The notes: generated by a model not told the origin, from the sequence alone. 64,000 nucleotides of DNA from JAAELZ01 sp965237485 (GCA_965237485.1 CBDEFQ010000005.1:42561-106560), one strand, 5' to 3'. Positions 44,553 through 54,330 are shown, numbered from the stretch's first letter. Program-made: numbers and translations.

Positions 44553-45102
44553 TCAGGATTCGTGGGTTTGATAGTTCAAGCCCGATTTCAACCAGTGTGT
44601 TCGCTGGTTGATGCCAGTGATTGCACCTTTCTTATAAAGGTATTTTGCAATTGGCATTAAATCAGGCTCGATCGCATAATAGTCTGAACCAAGCCATCCA
44701 CCAGTTCGGCCAAAACCGCAAATAACTTCATCTGCAATGAGCAAGATATTGCGCGCTTTTCAAATATTTTGAATCAAAGACCAATAATTATCTGGCGGAA
44801 TAATCTCCCCGCCCGCGCCCTGTATCGGTTCAAGGATAACTGCGGCGGACTTACCTCGGCCAACAACTCGGATAATTCCACCAGGGGACGCTGCATCAAT
44901 CAGCTCCTGATGCCCATATTGACGTGCCGTAAAGCCCAAACGCCATGCAGGTATTTGTTGCCTTCGCTATCGCAAATATCCACGCCTTGTGCACGCTCGA
45001 TAACTCGAGTTGCAGCGGCCTCCTGCATTTCTTTATGATCGCTAAACGGAGTAAATGGTGGCTTGCATCAAGTTGCTGCTAGCGTTGGGTAGATTCGCGC
45101 AT
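44553..45102 (-). pseudogene. Decayed class III aminotransferase (putrescine aminotransferase-like)
   Basis: Segments matching the intact gene at 62383-63765 follow in order: LDASHHL, PFTPFSDHKEMQ with RVIERAQGVDICDSEGNKYL, then VILEPIQGAGGEIIPPDNYW and LLIADEVICGFGRTGGWLGS...DLMPIAK. They are spread over different frames with a TAG near the start, a TGA in IQNI*KARN, a deletion of well over a hundred residues in the middle, and loss of everything after the PLP-lysine region. It is the lost aminotransferase of the polyamine locus next to the synthetase and transporter. Confidence 0.85.
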
Positions 45103-45144
45103 GTTGAGTTCCCTCGATATTGAAGCTGAATAATTCAGGCTATA

Positions 45145-45156
45145 TTGTGATCACAA
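45145..45156. promoter_or_regulatory. Candidate GntR operator 1 (ttgtgatcacaa)
   Basis: A perfect 12-bp palindrome just upstream of the aminotransferase pseudogene, 43 bases before its ATG. The same 12 bases recur at 46001-46012 upstream of the synthetase gene. FadR-type GntR proteins bind short palindromes with TGT/ACA halves, and a FadR-type gene lies between the two sites. Confidence 0.68.
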
Positions 45157-45198
45157 ATATAATAACATTCATGTGTAATTGAACTAAAATAGATTTTG

Positions 45199-45892
45199 TT
45201 AATGCAGCGCGTCAAGCCCATTATGTTTACGTTTGATGTTTTCTGAGAGCATTTGCAACCCTTCACCAATATCCAACTCAATCGCTTTTTTAAACGCCAC
45301 ATGATCACCTTGCTTTAACGCCGCAATCGATAATCTTGCAAGTAATCTGTGTCCACCCGCCCAAACACGATGCGTGTAAAAGGTGCGAATTGCAGCCACA
45401 AACTCCTGACCAAGGGCAACAGTACGGGAGAATTGGCTTTCTCATAGATACCAAAATGAAATTGACGATTGCAATTAATGTAAGTTTGAACTTCTCCAGA
45501 TACCAGTGATTGATTGAGCGATTTATCTAATTGGCCAAGGTGCTTGATATCAGTTTTAGTTATATTTTCAAATGCCAATGCCGCTACTCTGGTTCTATGG
45601 CTAGGCGTGCAAGGGATAATTCGTCAAACCGTTTTTGATTCATTCTTGCCACGCTGACCCTGCGATTATCATGTACTTCCAATGCGCCTTCTGCCGCCAG
45701 CCGGCGAATTGCTTCACGAACTGGCATTGGACTGACGTCAAGACTAGCCGCGATTCCGCGCAAAGTGACACCCACTCCCGGCACAAATTCGCCCGCAAGA
45801 ATTGAATCACACAAAGCTAGGTATACCCATTCGTGTACGGGTTGTGAATCCTCACGTGCTTCAATATTAGTAAAGTGTCTGTCCGAGTTCAT
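45199..45892 (-). pseudogene. FadR-type GntR regulator, broken by two frameshifts
   Basis: The N-terminal winged helix is intact (LCDSILAGEFVPG, LRGIAASLDVSPMPVREAI, RLAAEGALEV). The frame breaks after LARLAIEPE near 45582, resumes in another frame at RVAALAFENITK through the FCD effector domain, and shifts again near 45390 before LSIAALKQGDHVAFKKAI. With both shifts repaired it would be about 230 residues. The DNA-binding half might still be made. It is divergent from the synthetase gene at 46055 and is the likely former regulator of the locus. Confidence 0.85.
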
Positions 45893-46000
45893 TTTTTGAT
45901 CAAGTCAGTAAAATGCTACATTGACGATTTGAGTTTGGTCGAAACGTATAATACCGTTACGATTTGACAATCGTGTTAGACCACCCTAATATCCTCATAA

Positions 46001-46012
46001 TTGTGATCACAA
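46001..46012. promoter_or_regulatory. Candidate GntR operator 2 (ttgtgatcacaa)
   Basis: A 12-bp palindrome, extended to 14 bp as attgtgatcacaat, 43 bases before the ATG of the synthetase gene and between it and the divergent regulator pseudogene. It is identical in core to site 1 at 45145-45156. With the regulator frameshifted, the synthetase-transporter operon may be derepressed. Confidence 0.7.
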
Positions 46013-46054
46013 TCATACACCATAATAATTAAAGAGGCTATCGAACTAAATTTT

Positions 46055-47413
46055 ATGGTCAATTTCGCTAAAAATTTTCTTATAGCACATCCAGAACTTG
46101 AAATGCTGGAACTGCTGTTTGTCGACGTCAATGGTGTCGCCCGCGGTAAATGGCTTAAACCAGAAGGGCTGATAAAAGCATTCTCTGGAGATTTCAGCTT
46201 TCCTAGATCAAGCTATGTATCAGACATTTGGGGTGACACCGCAATTGGCACCGGCCTAGGCATGAAATCGGGCGATATGGATGGTGTTTGTGTTCCAGTT
46301 GAACATTCCGTTGCCATCGCTCCTTGGTTCAAACAGCCCACCGCACAGTGCCTAGTGGGCATGAATGGTCGTGATGGCAAACCATTCTTTGCCGACCCAC
46401 GTCATGTGCTACAGCGGGTAGTCGATCGTTTTAAGACAGACAAACTGCAGCCAGTAATCGCGCTGGAACTAGAGTTTTATCTGCTCGATCAACAATCTAC
46501 ACCGAACGGTCATCCTCAATTTGCCCTGTTGCCCGGAAGCCCTAATCGATACAGCAACACGCAAATTCTAGACATCATCGAATTACAAGATTTCGAAGAT
46601 GTTTTTGTGTCGATCAATCAAGCCTGTAAGCTGCAGAATATTCCGATTGAAACCGCCATTAAGGAAGAAGCGCCCGGTCAATTTGAAATTAATCTTTTAC
46701 ATCACGGCGACCCTTTGCTCGTAGCAGACCAAACTTTCTTGCTTAAAAGAATCATTAAAGGCTGCGCGAACAAACACGGCTATCTGGCAAGTTTTATGGC
46801 CAAACCCTTCGCTGAACTTTCCGGCAATGGTTTGCATATGCATGCAAGTGTGTTGGATATTAAAGGCCAGAATATTTTTAAAATGGTGGATAACAAACCG
46901 CAAGGGCGCTATGCAGATGCCATTGCCGGCTTGCTCGATGCAACGCCTGCGTTAATGGCTTTTTTTGCGCCACATGCCAATTCTTATCGGCGTTTAAGCG
47001 AAGATTTCAACCTTGCGCCGACCACACTGAGCTGGGGTTATGAAAACCGAACCACGCTCGTACGCCTGCCCTTAGGGGGCGCAGCATCAACGCGTATTGA
47101 GCACCGGCTGGCGGGTGCAGATGCCAACCCATATTTGGTGATTGCAGCCATACTTGCTGGCATCCATCATGGCCTGATTTCTCGACCACCCCTGCCGACG
47201 GAAACGCTAAACGATGCGAATACGCAACTACCTCGCGCGCTTGCCATCCCATGGCGCGAGGCCATTGCACGAATCGGAACATCGGATATCATCAAAGATT
47301 ACTTCGGCAAAGAGTTTCCACACGCCTACGAAATCATTAAGCGAGGCGAGCTTATGCGCTTTGATACCACGATCACCGATTTGGAGTACAATAGCTATTT
47401 GAGGCATGTTTGA
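46055..47413 (+). CDS. puuA: Glutamine-synthetase family, probable gamma-glutamylputrescine synthetase
   Basis: A 452-residue type I glutamine-synthetase-fold enzyme. It ligates glutamate to putrescine or another amine as the entry step of the gamma-glutamylated polyamine pathway. The N-terminal LLFVDVNGVARGKWL, the acidic metal sites (ALELEFYLLD, EEAPGQFEINL), the nucleotide-binding GNGLHMHASV and TRIEHRLAGADANPYL are all present. It heads the potF-potG-potH-potI operon, a 43-base gap from potF. The context, not sequence alone, points to polyamines. It is intact while its paralogue at 63781 is broken. Confidence 0.88.
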   Translation: MVNFAKNFLIAHPELEMLELLFVDVNGVARGKWLKPEGLIKAFSGDFSFPRSSYVSDIWGDTAIGTGLGMKSGDMDGVCVPVEHSVAIAPWFKQPTAQCLVGMNGRDGKPFFADPRHVLQRVVDRFKTDKLQPVIALELEFYLLDQQSTPNGHPQFALLPGSPNRYSNTQILDIIELQDFEDVFVSINQACKLQNIPIETAIKEEAPGQFEINLLHHGDPLLVADQTFLLKRIIKGCANKHGYLASFMAKPFAELSGNGLHMHASVLDIKGQNIFKMVDNKPQGRYADAIAGLLDATPALMAFFAPHANSYRRLSEDFNLAPTTLSWGYENRTTLVRLPLGGAASTRIEHRLAGADANPYLVIAAILAGIHHGLISRPPLPTETLNDANTQLPRALAIPWREAIARIGTSDIIKDYFGKEFPHAYEIIKRGELMRFDTTITDLEYNSYLRHV

Positions 47414-47456
47414 TGCCCGCAATAAATTCACCATAAATAATCACTGATAAACCACT

Positions 47457-48569
47457 ATGAGGAAAATGAAAATGAAACACTTATTTGTAAAAAGCCTAAT
47501 AGTTTGCGCTGCCATAACGGCGGTGTCTGTCGCACCGGCAGCGGAAGAAAAAATTGTCAATGTGTTCAATTGGTCTGATTATATTGATGAAGAAATATTG
47601 TCAGATTTTGAGACTGAAACAGGAATTAAAGTGGTTTACGATGTTTTCGATTCCAACGATATTCTTGAAACTAAACTTCTCGCTGGCAGCACCGGTTATG
47701 ACGTTGTTGTGCCTTCTGCAGGGTTTTTGACGCGCCAAATTGAAGCCGGCGTTTTTCAAAAGCTCGATAAATCCAAGCTGAGCAACATCGGCAATATGTG
47801 GGATGTAGTACAACAGCAAGTAGACCGTTTCGGCCCACTCAACGAATATTCTATCAATTATATGTGGGGTACAACGGGCATTGGCTATGTTGAATCCGCG
47901 ATCATGGAGCGATTGCCAGATGCGCCTGTAGATTCACTGGCAATGCTATTTGATCCAGACGTTGTCTCTAAGTTTGCAGATTGCGGTGTCCATGTTCTTG
48001 ACGCAGCGGATGAATTAATTCCTGCGGCCTTGGCTTATATTGGGGAAGACCCAGATTCTAAAGATAAAGAGATTATCGCGAAGACTGAAGCAGTATTTGA
48101 AGCCATCCGCCCCCATATCCAAAAGTTTCATTCATCAGAGTACATTAATGGCTTATCTAATGGCGATATCTGCTTGGCGATTGGGTGGTCAGGCGATATA
48201 TTTCAAGCTCGCGATCGAGCAGATGAAGCTGACAATGGTGTGACCGTTATATATAGCGTGCCAAAAGAAGGCGCGCTAATGTGGTTTGATCAAATTGCCA
48301 TCCCGAAGGATGCACCGCATAGCGATAATGCACATCAATTCATCAACTATATGATGCGTCCCGAAGTTGTCGCTAAAGCAACTAATTACGTCTGGTACGC
48401 CAATGGCAATAAAGCTTCACAGCCACTATTGGAAGAAGACTTGTTCAGCGATACCTCCGTATACCCCACTGAGGAAATGCTCAAAACTATGTATATCGTT
48501 ACGCCATACGCACCGCGCGTTCAGCGTGTTGTGACACGATTATGGACAAAAGTTAAAAGCGGCCAATAA
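47457..48569 (+). CDS. potF: Putrescine ABC transporter periplasmic binding protein
   Basis: A 370-residue binding protein of the PotD/PotF family. The signal peptide (MKMKHLFVKSLIVCAAITAV, cleavage near APA-AEE) may start at any of three early ATG codons. The mature chain begins EKIVNVFNWSDYIDEEILSDFE, with the Trp-Ser and Asp-Tyr polyamine contacts of PotF. CLAIGWSGDIFQA and MWFDQIAIPKDAPH supply the other ligand residues. It is followed at 6 bases by potG. Confidence 0.93.
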   Translation: MRKMKMKHLFVKSLIVCAAITAVSVAPAAEEKIVNVFNWSDYIDEEILSDFETETGIKVVYDVFDSNDILETKLLAGSTGYDVVVPSAGFLTRQIEAGVFQKLDKSKLSNIGNMWDVVQQQVDRFGPLNEYSINYMWGTTGIGYVESAIMERLPDAPVDSLAMLFDPDVVSKFADCGVHVLDAADELIPAALAYIGEDPDSKDKEIIAKTEAVFEAIRPHIQKFHSSEYINGLSNGDICLAIGWSGDIFQARDRADEADNGVTVIYSVPKEGALMWFDQIAIPKDAPHSDNAHQFINYMMRPEVVAKATNYVWYANGNKASQPLLEEDLFSDTSVYPTEEMLKTMYIVTPYAPRVQRVVTRLWTKVKSGQ

Positions 48570-48575
48570 CGCTCC

Positions 48576-49709
48576 ATGACAAATGCCACGGATTTCAGGC
48601 CCTGGCTAGACCCGAGCCAGAGACCTTATATTCAGATCGAAGGTGTCACCAAGAAGTTTGGTGATTTCGTCGCCATCGATCATCTTTCTCTGGATGTTTA
48701 TAAAAACGAGTTTTTTGCGCTGCTCGGTGGCTCGGGTTGCGGGAAATCCACGCTTTTACGCATGCTCGCTGGCTTTGAGGCACCCAATGAGGGGCGTATA
48801 TTGCTCGATGGAGAAGATGTCTCGGCGATTCCGCCCCACGAGCGCCCCGTCAATATGATGTTTCAGTCATATGCCTTATTTCCGCATATGACGGTGGCCA
48901 AAAACGTTGGGTTTGGCCTAAAGCAGGATAAAATTCCGGAAGCGCAAATCAAACAACAGGTTGATGACATGCTGGAATTGGTTCAGCTCGGTGAATTTGC
49001 TGCTCGAAAACCACACCAACTATCAGGTGGCCAGCGCCAACGCGTTGCCCTGGCGCGCAGTCTCATCAAGAAGCCCAAATTGCTACTATTAGATGAACCC
49101 CTTGGCGCACTGGACAAAAAGCTCCGCCAACAAACGCAGTTTGAATTGATGAATATCCAAAAAGAACTCGGCATTACCTTTATGATCGTTACCCACGATC
49201 AGGAAGAGGCGATGACGGTCGCCAGTCGTATCGGCGTTATGGATAGCGGCAAATTGGTTCAGATATCCACTCCGGCTGAAATTTATGAAGCGCCAAAAAC
49301 ACGCTATGTCGCTGATTTTATCGGTGATGTGAATTTATTTGAAGGTCGTTATCTCGGGCCTGGCGATCACGGCACATCGATGGAATGTGGAGAGCTGAAG
49401 TGTATTGTACATGCTGCGCAAACCGTTGAACTGGCTGAAGGTTCCAAAATATGGTTCGCCGTTCGCCCAGAAAAATTAGAGATATCTAAAACCGCCCATC
49501 AAGATTATGCCAATGCCGTCAAAGGGGAAGTTTGGGATATCGGCTATGGCGGTAGCTTTTCGACTTACCACGTAAGGCTCGCGTCGGGCGAAACAGTGAC
49601 GGCTGTGCGCGCAAATCGAGAGCGATCTGAAGAAAACAGCATCACTTGGGAAGACGATGTTTATCTCAGTTGGTCACCTAAATCGAGCGTGGTAATCATC
49701 GAGTCATGA
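48576..49709 (+). CDS. potG: Putrescine ABC transporter ATP-binding protein
   Basis: A 377-residue ABC ATPase. Walker A GGSGCGKST is at 51-59, the Q-loop in MMFQSYALFPHMT, the signature LSGGQRQRVALARSL, Walker B LLLLDEPLGALD and the switch His in VTHDQEE. A C-terminal TOBE domain (about 290-375) follows. It overlaps potH by four bases (ATGA). Confidence 0.95.
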   Translation: MTNATDFRPWLDPSQRPYIQIEGVTKKFGDFVAIDHLSLDVYKNEFFALLGGSGCGKSTLLRMLAGFEAPNEGRILLDGEDVSAIPPHERPVNMMFQSYALFPHMTVAKNVGFGLKQDKIPEAQIKQQVDDMLELVQLGEFAARKPHQLSGGQRQRVALARSLIKKPKLLLLDEPLGALDKKLRQQTQFELMNIQKELGITFMIVTHDQEEAMTVASRIGVMDSGKLVQISTPAEIYEAPKTRYVADFIGDVNLFEGRYLGPGDHGTSMECGELKCIVHAAQTVELAEGSKIWFAVRPEKLEISKTAHQDYANAVKGEVWDIGYGGSFSTYHVRLASGETVTAVRANRERSEENSITWEDDVYLSWSPKSSVVIIES

Positions 49710-50722
49710 GCGGTGGAAATAGAGGCGTCATTATGCAGGGCGAGCCCGCGGAATTAAGTAGAATCGCCAACCTGCACCAACAGTTATCCTCATTTACACC
49801 CTACCGTTGGTTCGTTGCGTGCATCTTATGGCTAGCAGATAAAACCGGGCTACAGGGACGCGGCCTGGTCGTCGCGCTGCCTTTTATTTGGTTGTTGATG
49901 TTTTTTCTATTTCCTTTTGTCATCGTCCTAAAGCTTAGCGTTTCTGAGATCGCGGTGGCCATCCCGCCCTATACACCAATTTTTGAATGGGCCGAAGGAA
50001 TTTATTTCAACATCAAATTGAGCTTTGAAAGCTATCAACTTCTGCTCGAAGATAGCTTGTACATCAATGCTTATTTAAGCAGCCTTAAAATTGCTGGTAT
50101 ATCAACTATATTGACCTTGTTGATCGGCTTTCCGATGGCCTATGGTATGGTGCGTGCGCCCAAACACTGGCGCGGCACATTGCTGATGCTCGTCATATTG
50201 CCCTTCTGGACTTCCTTTTTAATTCGTGTCTACGCCTGGATTGGCATACTTAAAACTAACGGCTTGTTGAATCTTTTGCTGATGAAAATTGGCATTATTT
50301 CGCAGCCCCTAGCAATTCTAAATACCGATCTCGCCGTCTATATTGGCATTGTCTATTCGTATTTGCCTTTCATGGTGTTGCCGCTTTATTCCAATCTTGA
50401 AAAGCTTGACAATAGTTTGATCGAAGCCGCCGCTGACCTTGGTTGCAAGCCCATCAAGGCATTCTGTAGCATCACAATTCCCTTGGCCATACCCGGTATT
50501 GTTGCGGGTTGTTTTTTGGTCTTCATTCCCGCCGTGGGCGAGTTTGTGATCCCTGATTTACTGGGTGGGTCAGACACTCTGATGATTGGCAAAACACTTT
50601 GGGTTGAATTTTTCAATAATCGAGATTGGCCACTGGCATCATCAGTTGCCGTATTATTGCTGCTGATTTTGATTGTCCCCATTATGGCGTTTCAGAAGTT
50701 TCAAGAGAAATCGATCTCATGA
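49706..50722 (+). CDS. potH: Putrescine ABC transporter permease PotH
   Basis: A 338-residue membrane protein with six core helices. The EAA loop that contacts the ATPase is EAAADLGCKPIKAFCSITIP (about residues 246-265). A long N-terminal cytoplasmic extension precedes the first helix (about 58-77). It overlaps both neighbours by four bases, so the operon is translationally coupled. Confidence 0.93.
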   Translation: MSGGNRGVIMQGEPAELSRIANLHQQLSSFTPYRWFVACILWLADKTGLQGRGLVVALPFIWLLMFFLFPFVIVLKLSVSEIAVAIPPYTPIFEWAEGIYFNIKLSFESYQLLLEDSLYINAYLSSLKIAGISTILTLLIGFPMAYGMVRAPKHWRGTLLMLVILPFWTSFLIRVYAWIGILKTNGLLNLLLMKIGIISQPLAILNTDLAVYIGIVYSYLPFMVLPLYSNLEKLDNSLIEAAADLGCKPIKAFCSITIPLAIPGIVAGCFLVFIPAVGEFVIPDLLGGSDTLMIGKTLWVEFFNNRDWPLASSVAVLLLLILIVPIMAFQKFQEKSIS

Positions 50723-51531
50723 AACAATTCTCAACCTTTAATAAGGTTTCACTCTTATTAGGCTTCGCCTTTTTATATCTGCCGATTATTATCTTGATCA
50801 TTTTCAGCTTTAATGAATCCAAGCTGGTTACGGTCTGGGGTGGCTGGTCAACCAAATGGTATAGTGAGTTATTTCAGAATCAAGGCCTCAAGGATGCTGC
50901 CTGGGTCACCATTCGCGTGGCGCTTATATCGGCGACCGTGGCCGCCGTACTCGGCACATTCGGCGGTCTGGCACTCACGCGCTTCGGAAAATTTCGGGGC
51001 CGTACCTTATTTTCCGGCATGATCTACGCCCCAATGGTGATGCCAGACGTTATCATTGGTTTATCACTATTACTCATGTTTGTCGCGCTGTCGATCGACC
51101 GAGGCATCATGACGGTAACCATTGCACATATCAGTTTCTCGCTGTGTTATGTTGCGGTTGTGGTGCAATCAAGATTAGCCAGTTTTGATGACAGTATTGA
51201 AGAGGCGGCACTTGATTTAGGCTGCACGCCCGTTAAAACATTTTTATATGTTACCTTGCCGGTAATTTTCCCTGCCGTACTCTCTGGATGGTTATTGGCG
51301 TTCACTTTATCGCTTGATGATCTGGTCATCGCAAGTTTTGCCTCTGGTCCAGGCTCAACCACTTTGCCAATGAAAATCTATAGCCAGGTACGCTTGGGCG
51401 TCACACCGGAGATCAATGCTGTCTCGACAATTTTGGTGGGGCTGGTCGCAAGCGGCGTGCTCATTGCATCGTGGGTAGGCAGACGCCAAGAGAGGCAACG
51501 CATCGTCGACCAACAGCTGGCCGCTCAATAG
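50719..51531 (+). CDS. potI: Putrescine ABC transporter permease PotI
   Basis: A 270-residue permease with six helices and the EAA loop EEAALDLGCTPVKTFLYVTLP. The ATG at 50719 overlaps the potH stop (ATGA). An upstream in-frame ATG at 50626 would give a non-homologous extension inside potH and is rejected. It is the last gene of the puuA-potFGHI operon. Confidence 0.93.
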   Translation: MKQFSTFNKVSLLLGFAFLYLPIIILIIFSFNESKLVTVWGGWSTKWYSELFQNQGLKDAAWVTIRVALISATVAAVLGTFGGLALTRFGKFRGRTLFSGMIYAPMVMPDVIIGLSLLLMFVALSIDRGIMTVTIAHISFSLCYVAVVVQSRLASFDDSIEEAALDLGCTPVKTFLYVTLPVIFPAVLSGWLLAFTLSLDDLVIASFASGPGSTTLPMKIYSQVRLGVTPEINAVSTILVGLVASGVLIASWVGRRQERQRIVDQQLAAQ

Positions 51532-51887
51532 GCGTAGATTCCAACCCTTAAGTAAATATTTGTGTGGTGAGTCACCACTGTCCCGTTAACTTTCATCGCT
51601 CACGTAGTTTCTTAGTAGCATGACCTGATAAGGTGGCATGAAGCGCATCCATGCGGGCGAGTAATTTAATATCTCTGTTGCGATATCGTCTAGCGAAACC
51701 GCGTGTTACTTGGTGCCCCCAATTGAGTCTGCCATGCTTTAGGTAACTTAGATTAGTTCGGTATCATTTCCGATTAGACTCAACCCTTTCGCTCGGTATC
51801 ATTTCATATTGGGCAACAAGACTAATCCGAGCGGTAGTTACCCATTTATGCTATAGTAATAAAGCGAAAATCAACAGAGGTGAACAG
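51532..51887. other. Intergenic stretch with a 15-bp palindrome
   Basis: gtggtgagtcaccac (51564-51578) is a palindrome around one base, 30 bases after potI, and next to a gtcccgttaact block that may be a mobile-element end. A 39-codon open stretch (51586-51705, minus strand) has no recognised relatives. No other gene is seen; the last 60 bases should hold the promoter of the next small gene. Confidence 0.45.
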
Positions 51888-52223
51888 ATGGGTGGAGACA
51901 TGGCCAATGCAGAATTAGGCGTAGCAATTACCGATAATCAAGGCGCAAAAACACGCCTAGGCGAGCGCAACAAACTAGAAAAGCAGCACGCATGGAGCCG
52001 ACAATATTTAGGAGAGAGAACCATAGCAATGCTATTTTTGCTTTGCCTAACTACCCTAACCGTAATTTGGACTATGGAAGTTAGTGCGATTATCCGCTAT
52101 GGCATTACCACCACGGTGCTGATTCTTGCGTTGTTTTTATCAGTTGGGTTTATTCGCAGAAAATCAGCCCTAATGCAAAGCCGCGACGCAGATATAAAAG
52201 CCTACACAAACGAACCCAACTAA
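51888..52223 (+). CDS. Small two-helix membrane protein, unknown function
   Basis: A 111-residue protein with a charged N-terminal half (about 1-48) and two hydrophobic helices (about 50-68 and 73-93), then a short polar tail. An agaggtg ribosome binding site lies 7 bases before the ATG at 51888; a second ATG four codons on is possible. The family is not recognised. It converges on the ATP-grasp/MFS operon. Confidence 0.65.
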   Translation: MGGDMANAELGVAITDNQGAKTRLGERNKLEKQHAWSRQYLGERTIAMLFLLCLTTLTVIWTMEVSAIIRYGITTTVLILALFLSVGFIRRKSALMQSRDADIKAYTNEPN

Positions 52224-52231
52224 CACCGCAG

Positions 52232-53425
52232 TTACGTACTACTTTTTACCGCCAAACGCCCTGCTCTGGCATAAGCAGCGCCATAGGACAAAAAGGTCAG
52301 AGACATCGCCGCCGCAACCCAATACACTTTAGTAAGCAACTGCTCAACTGTTAAGCCTTCATTAATTAATAGGCCAAAGGTGATAAACCCAATGCCAAGA
52401 AATAATTGAGAGTAATAACTTTTTAGCACCAGATAGCGATGGTTGATCGTCTCGTGTGCTAAGTCATAAAAACGTTTGTTCATCGCCAAACGAAAAAAGG
52501 ACGTGCAAAAGGTGATCAGCACCAAAGCGACGAATAAGTAAATCAACGTTAGTTCATGGCCCACATTGGCACGCAACGCCCATGACAAGGTATACAAGGC
52601 CACTGCAATTCGGTATATACGCCACCTATCTAGGCGGTCTATTATATTCTTGAGCGTGTAGAATAAAATGCCAAACAAGATCGCCAGCGACATCACCAGA
52701 AGACCCAATGTGACAAAACTTTCATGGGCAATTAAGAACAAAGAAATCACCCAAAAAAAACTCTCCAAAAATAGGTAAAAACCGTCAATAATAAAAATAT
52801 ATCTAGATGCATGGTCATCACTGAAGCCGACAATTTCGGGAAGTGATAAGGGTTTAGCCTGATTAAGTGATTCTGGCGTTCCGGAGTTGTTGATTGTTAG
52901 CACCCAAAAACCGATGGCGCACACTACCGCACTGCAAGCAAGTATGTAGTTGAATCCCAAATGTTCTAATAACAAGCCCCCAATTAATATACCCACTTGC
53001 AAGACCAAACCGACAAACATTTGCATGTTTCCATAACGGCGGCCAGAATTTGACGAATTAAGGCCCTCAAAAAACAAAGCTCTTTGTGTAGTCCAGAAAA
53101 AACAGTTGTAAGCGCCATAACTAGCGCCAAGCACCAGCAAACCTAACCATGATGCATCCATTATTCTGGCTGCACTGAGCAACAGCAACTCTAATACAAG
53201 TGATATAGCAATCAGTTGTATCAGTGGTATACGAAGGCGAATGCGATCCCATACCCACAATGCGAGACAAAAGGCAAAGCCGCTGATGCCAATGAAAACA
53301 GATATAGCGGGCAAATCAAAGCCCTTGTTCCACAGAAAAACTGGCAGGAAGAACGGAAAAATTCCGATCAATAAAGAATGCAGTGACAGGTACTTATAAA
53401 ACGTATTCCTTGTCTTCAGCATCAA
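52232..53425 (-). CDS. MFS transporter of the ATP-grasp operon
   Basis: A 397-residue protein with about twelve hydrophobic segments. WVWDRIRLRIPL (about 52-63) is the cytoplasmic 2-3 loop and ALFFEGLNSSNSGRRYGNMQM (about 114-134) resembles the loop of YQGE-type MFS carriers. Its start overlaps the stop of the upstream ATP-grasp gene by four bases (ATGA). It is the natural exporter, or importer, of whatever the two ATP-grasp proteins make. Confidence 0.8.
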   Translation of the reverse strand: MMLKTRNTFYKYLSLHSLLIGIFPFFLPVFLWNKGFDLPAISVFIGISGFAFCLALWVWDRIRLRIPLIQLIAISLVLELLLLSAARIMDASWLGLLVLGASYGAYNCFFWTTQRALFFEGLNSSNSGRRYGNMQMFVGLVLQVGILIGGLLLEHLGFNYILACSAVVCAIGFWVLTINNSGTPESLNQAKPLSLPEIVGFSDDHASRYIFIIDGFYLFLESFFWVISLFLIAHESFVTLGLLVMSLAILFGILFYTLKNIIDRLDRWRIYRIAVALYTLSWALRANVGHELTLIYLFVALVLITFCTSFFRLAMNKRFYDLAHETINHRYLVLKSYYSQLFLGIGFITFGLLINEGLTVEQLLTKVYWVAAAMSLTFLSYGAAYARAGRLAVKSST

Positions 53426-54330
53426 AAAATATCCTTGTCAGAGATGTCCAGCGCATCTAACTGTGCTAACGCTTGTGAAAAGTCTTCTTTAACGCCGTAG
53501 CGCGGATAGTGATGCATTTTGATATACGGCCTAGAATTCACTTCAATAAAAATACATTTCTGCTCATGGTAGCTGGTCTCGATACCCTTTTCAAATATTA
53601 CGTCAATTCCGAACACATTGGCACCGAATACCTTCACTACTTTGTAGAATAATTCCTTATTCTCTTCTGGAATGGTCGCTCTGTCTGTTATTTCCACTAC
53701 CCCACCAGGTGCTAAGGCAACCCTATGAAATAACTCAATATTTTGATCTTTGGCCGGAACAGAGTTAAGCGACATATTTTGCTTCGCCAAATATTTCACT
53801 ACTGCCCCTTCTTTGTTAAGAGGGAAAATAGCTGGATACAATTGCATCCCTTCTCGCACTTTATTTTCATCGTCAATAAGTTGGGAGATAGTGTCGCTTC
53901 CATTACCAATCACGAATGGAGCGTAGCGGCGAATAACTGATATCAGGCTATGGTCTGTACCTAATACACGGTAATTACTTCCCAATAAGTATTGCTCAAT
54001 GACGGTGGTCGGCCACCACAATTTAGCCAATACCATTGCTTTATATAGTTGCGTATAATTTTCGATAGGGAAATAGCTGCCTCTTGAATACCCGCTAACA
54101 TTGGGTTTTATAACCAGCGGAAACCCATGTTGTTTGGCAAACCAATGTGCTGTCCACGGCCAGAGAAAAATCAGCCCCTTAGCATGCGGAATATCATACT
54201 GCTCGAATATATTTCTCCCCTGCCCTTTTGATCGACAGGATTTGCGCACAGCTAAAGAATTGTAGTTGCTACACCCATCCATAAATTTTTTACTAATCCA
54301 TGTATACATCGCCGCCTTTAGCTTTTTCAT
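53422..54330 (-). CDS. ATP-grasp protein resembling cyanophycin-synthetase/glutathione-ligase domains
   Basis: A 302-residue ATP-grasp enzyme. The N-terminal nucleotide lysine is in FPLVIKPNVSGYSRG (about 75-89), the adenine strand VIEQYLLGSNYRVL near 115-128, and the metal-binding acid and Asn come in VFGIDVIFEKG and CIFIEVNSRPYIKMHHYP (about 265-282). The domain matches the ligase half of cyanophycin synthetases and GshAB-type enzymes, without their other domains. It should join a carboxylate to an amine via an acyl phosphate; the substrates are unknown. It is second in the operon, overlapping both neighbours by four bases. Confidence 0.8.
   Translation of the reverse strand: MKKLKAAMYTWISKKFMDGCSNYNSLAVRKSCRSKGQGRNIFEQYDIPHAKGLIFLWPWTAHWFAKQHGFPLVIKPNVSGYSRGSYFPIENYTQLYKAMVLAKLWWPTTVIEQYLLGSNYRVLGTDHSLISVIRRYAPFVIGNGSDTISQLIDDENKVREGMQLYPAIFPLNKEGAVVKYLAKQNMSLNSVPAKDQNIELFHRVALAPGGVVEITDRATIPEENKELFYKVVKVFGANVFGIDVIFEKGIETSYHEQKCIFIEVNSRPYIKMHHYPRYGVKEDFSQALAQLDALDISDKDIF

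Noticed and set aside
45145..45156. CRP-type site
   Set aside because: A CRP site needs a six-base centre between TGTGA and TCACA. Here the halves are directly joined, which fits a FadR-type GntR operator better.
51586..51705. A 39-codon minus-strand segment downstream of potI
   Set aside because: It looks protein-like in part, but it has no recognised family, no good start context and no partner gene.
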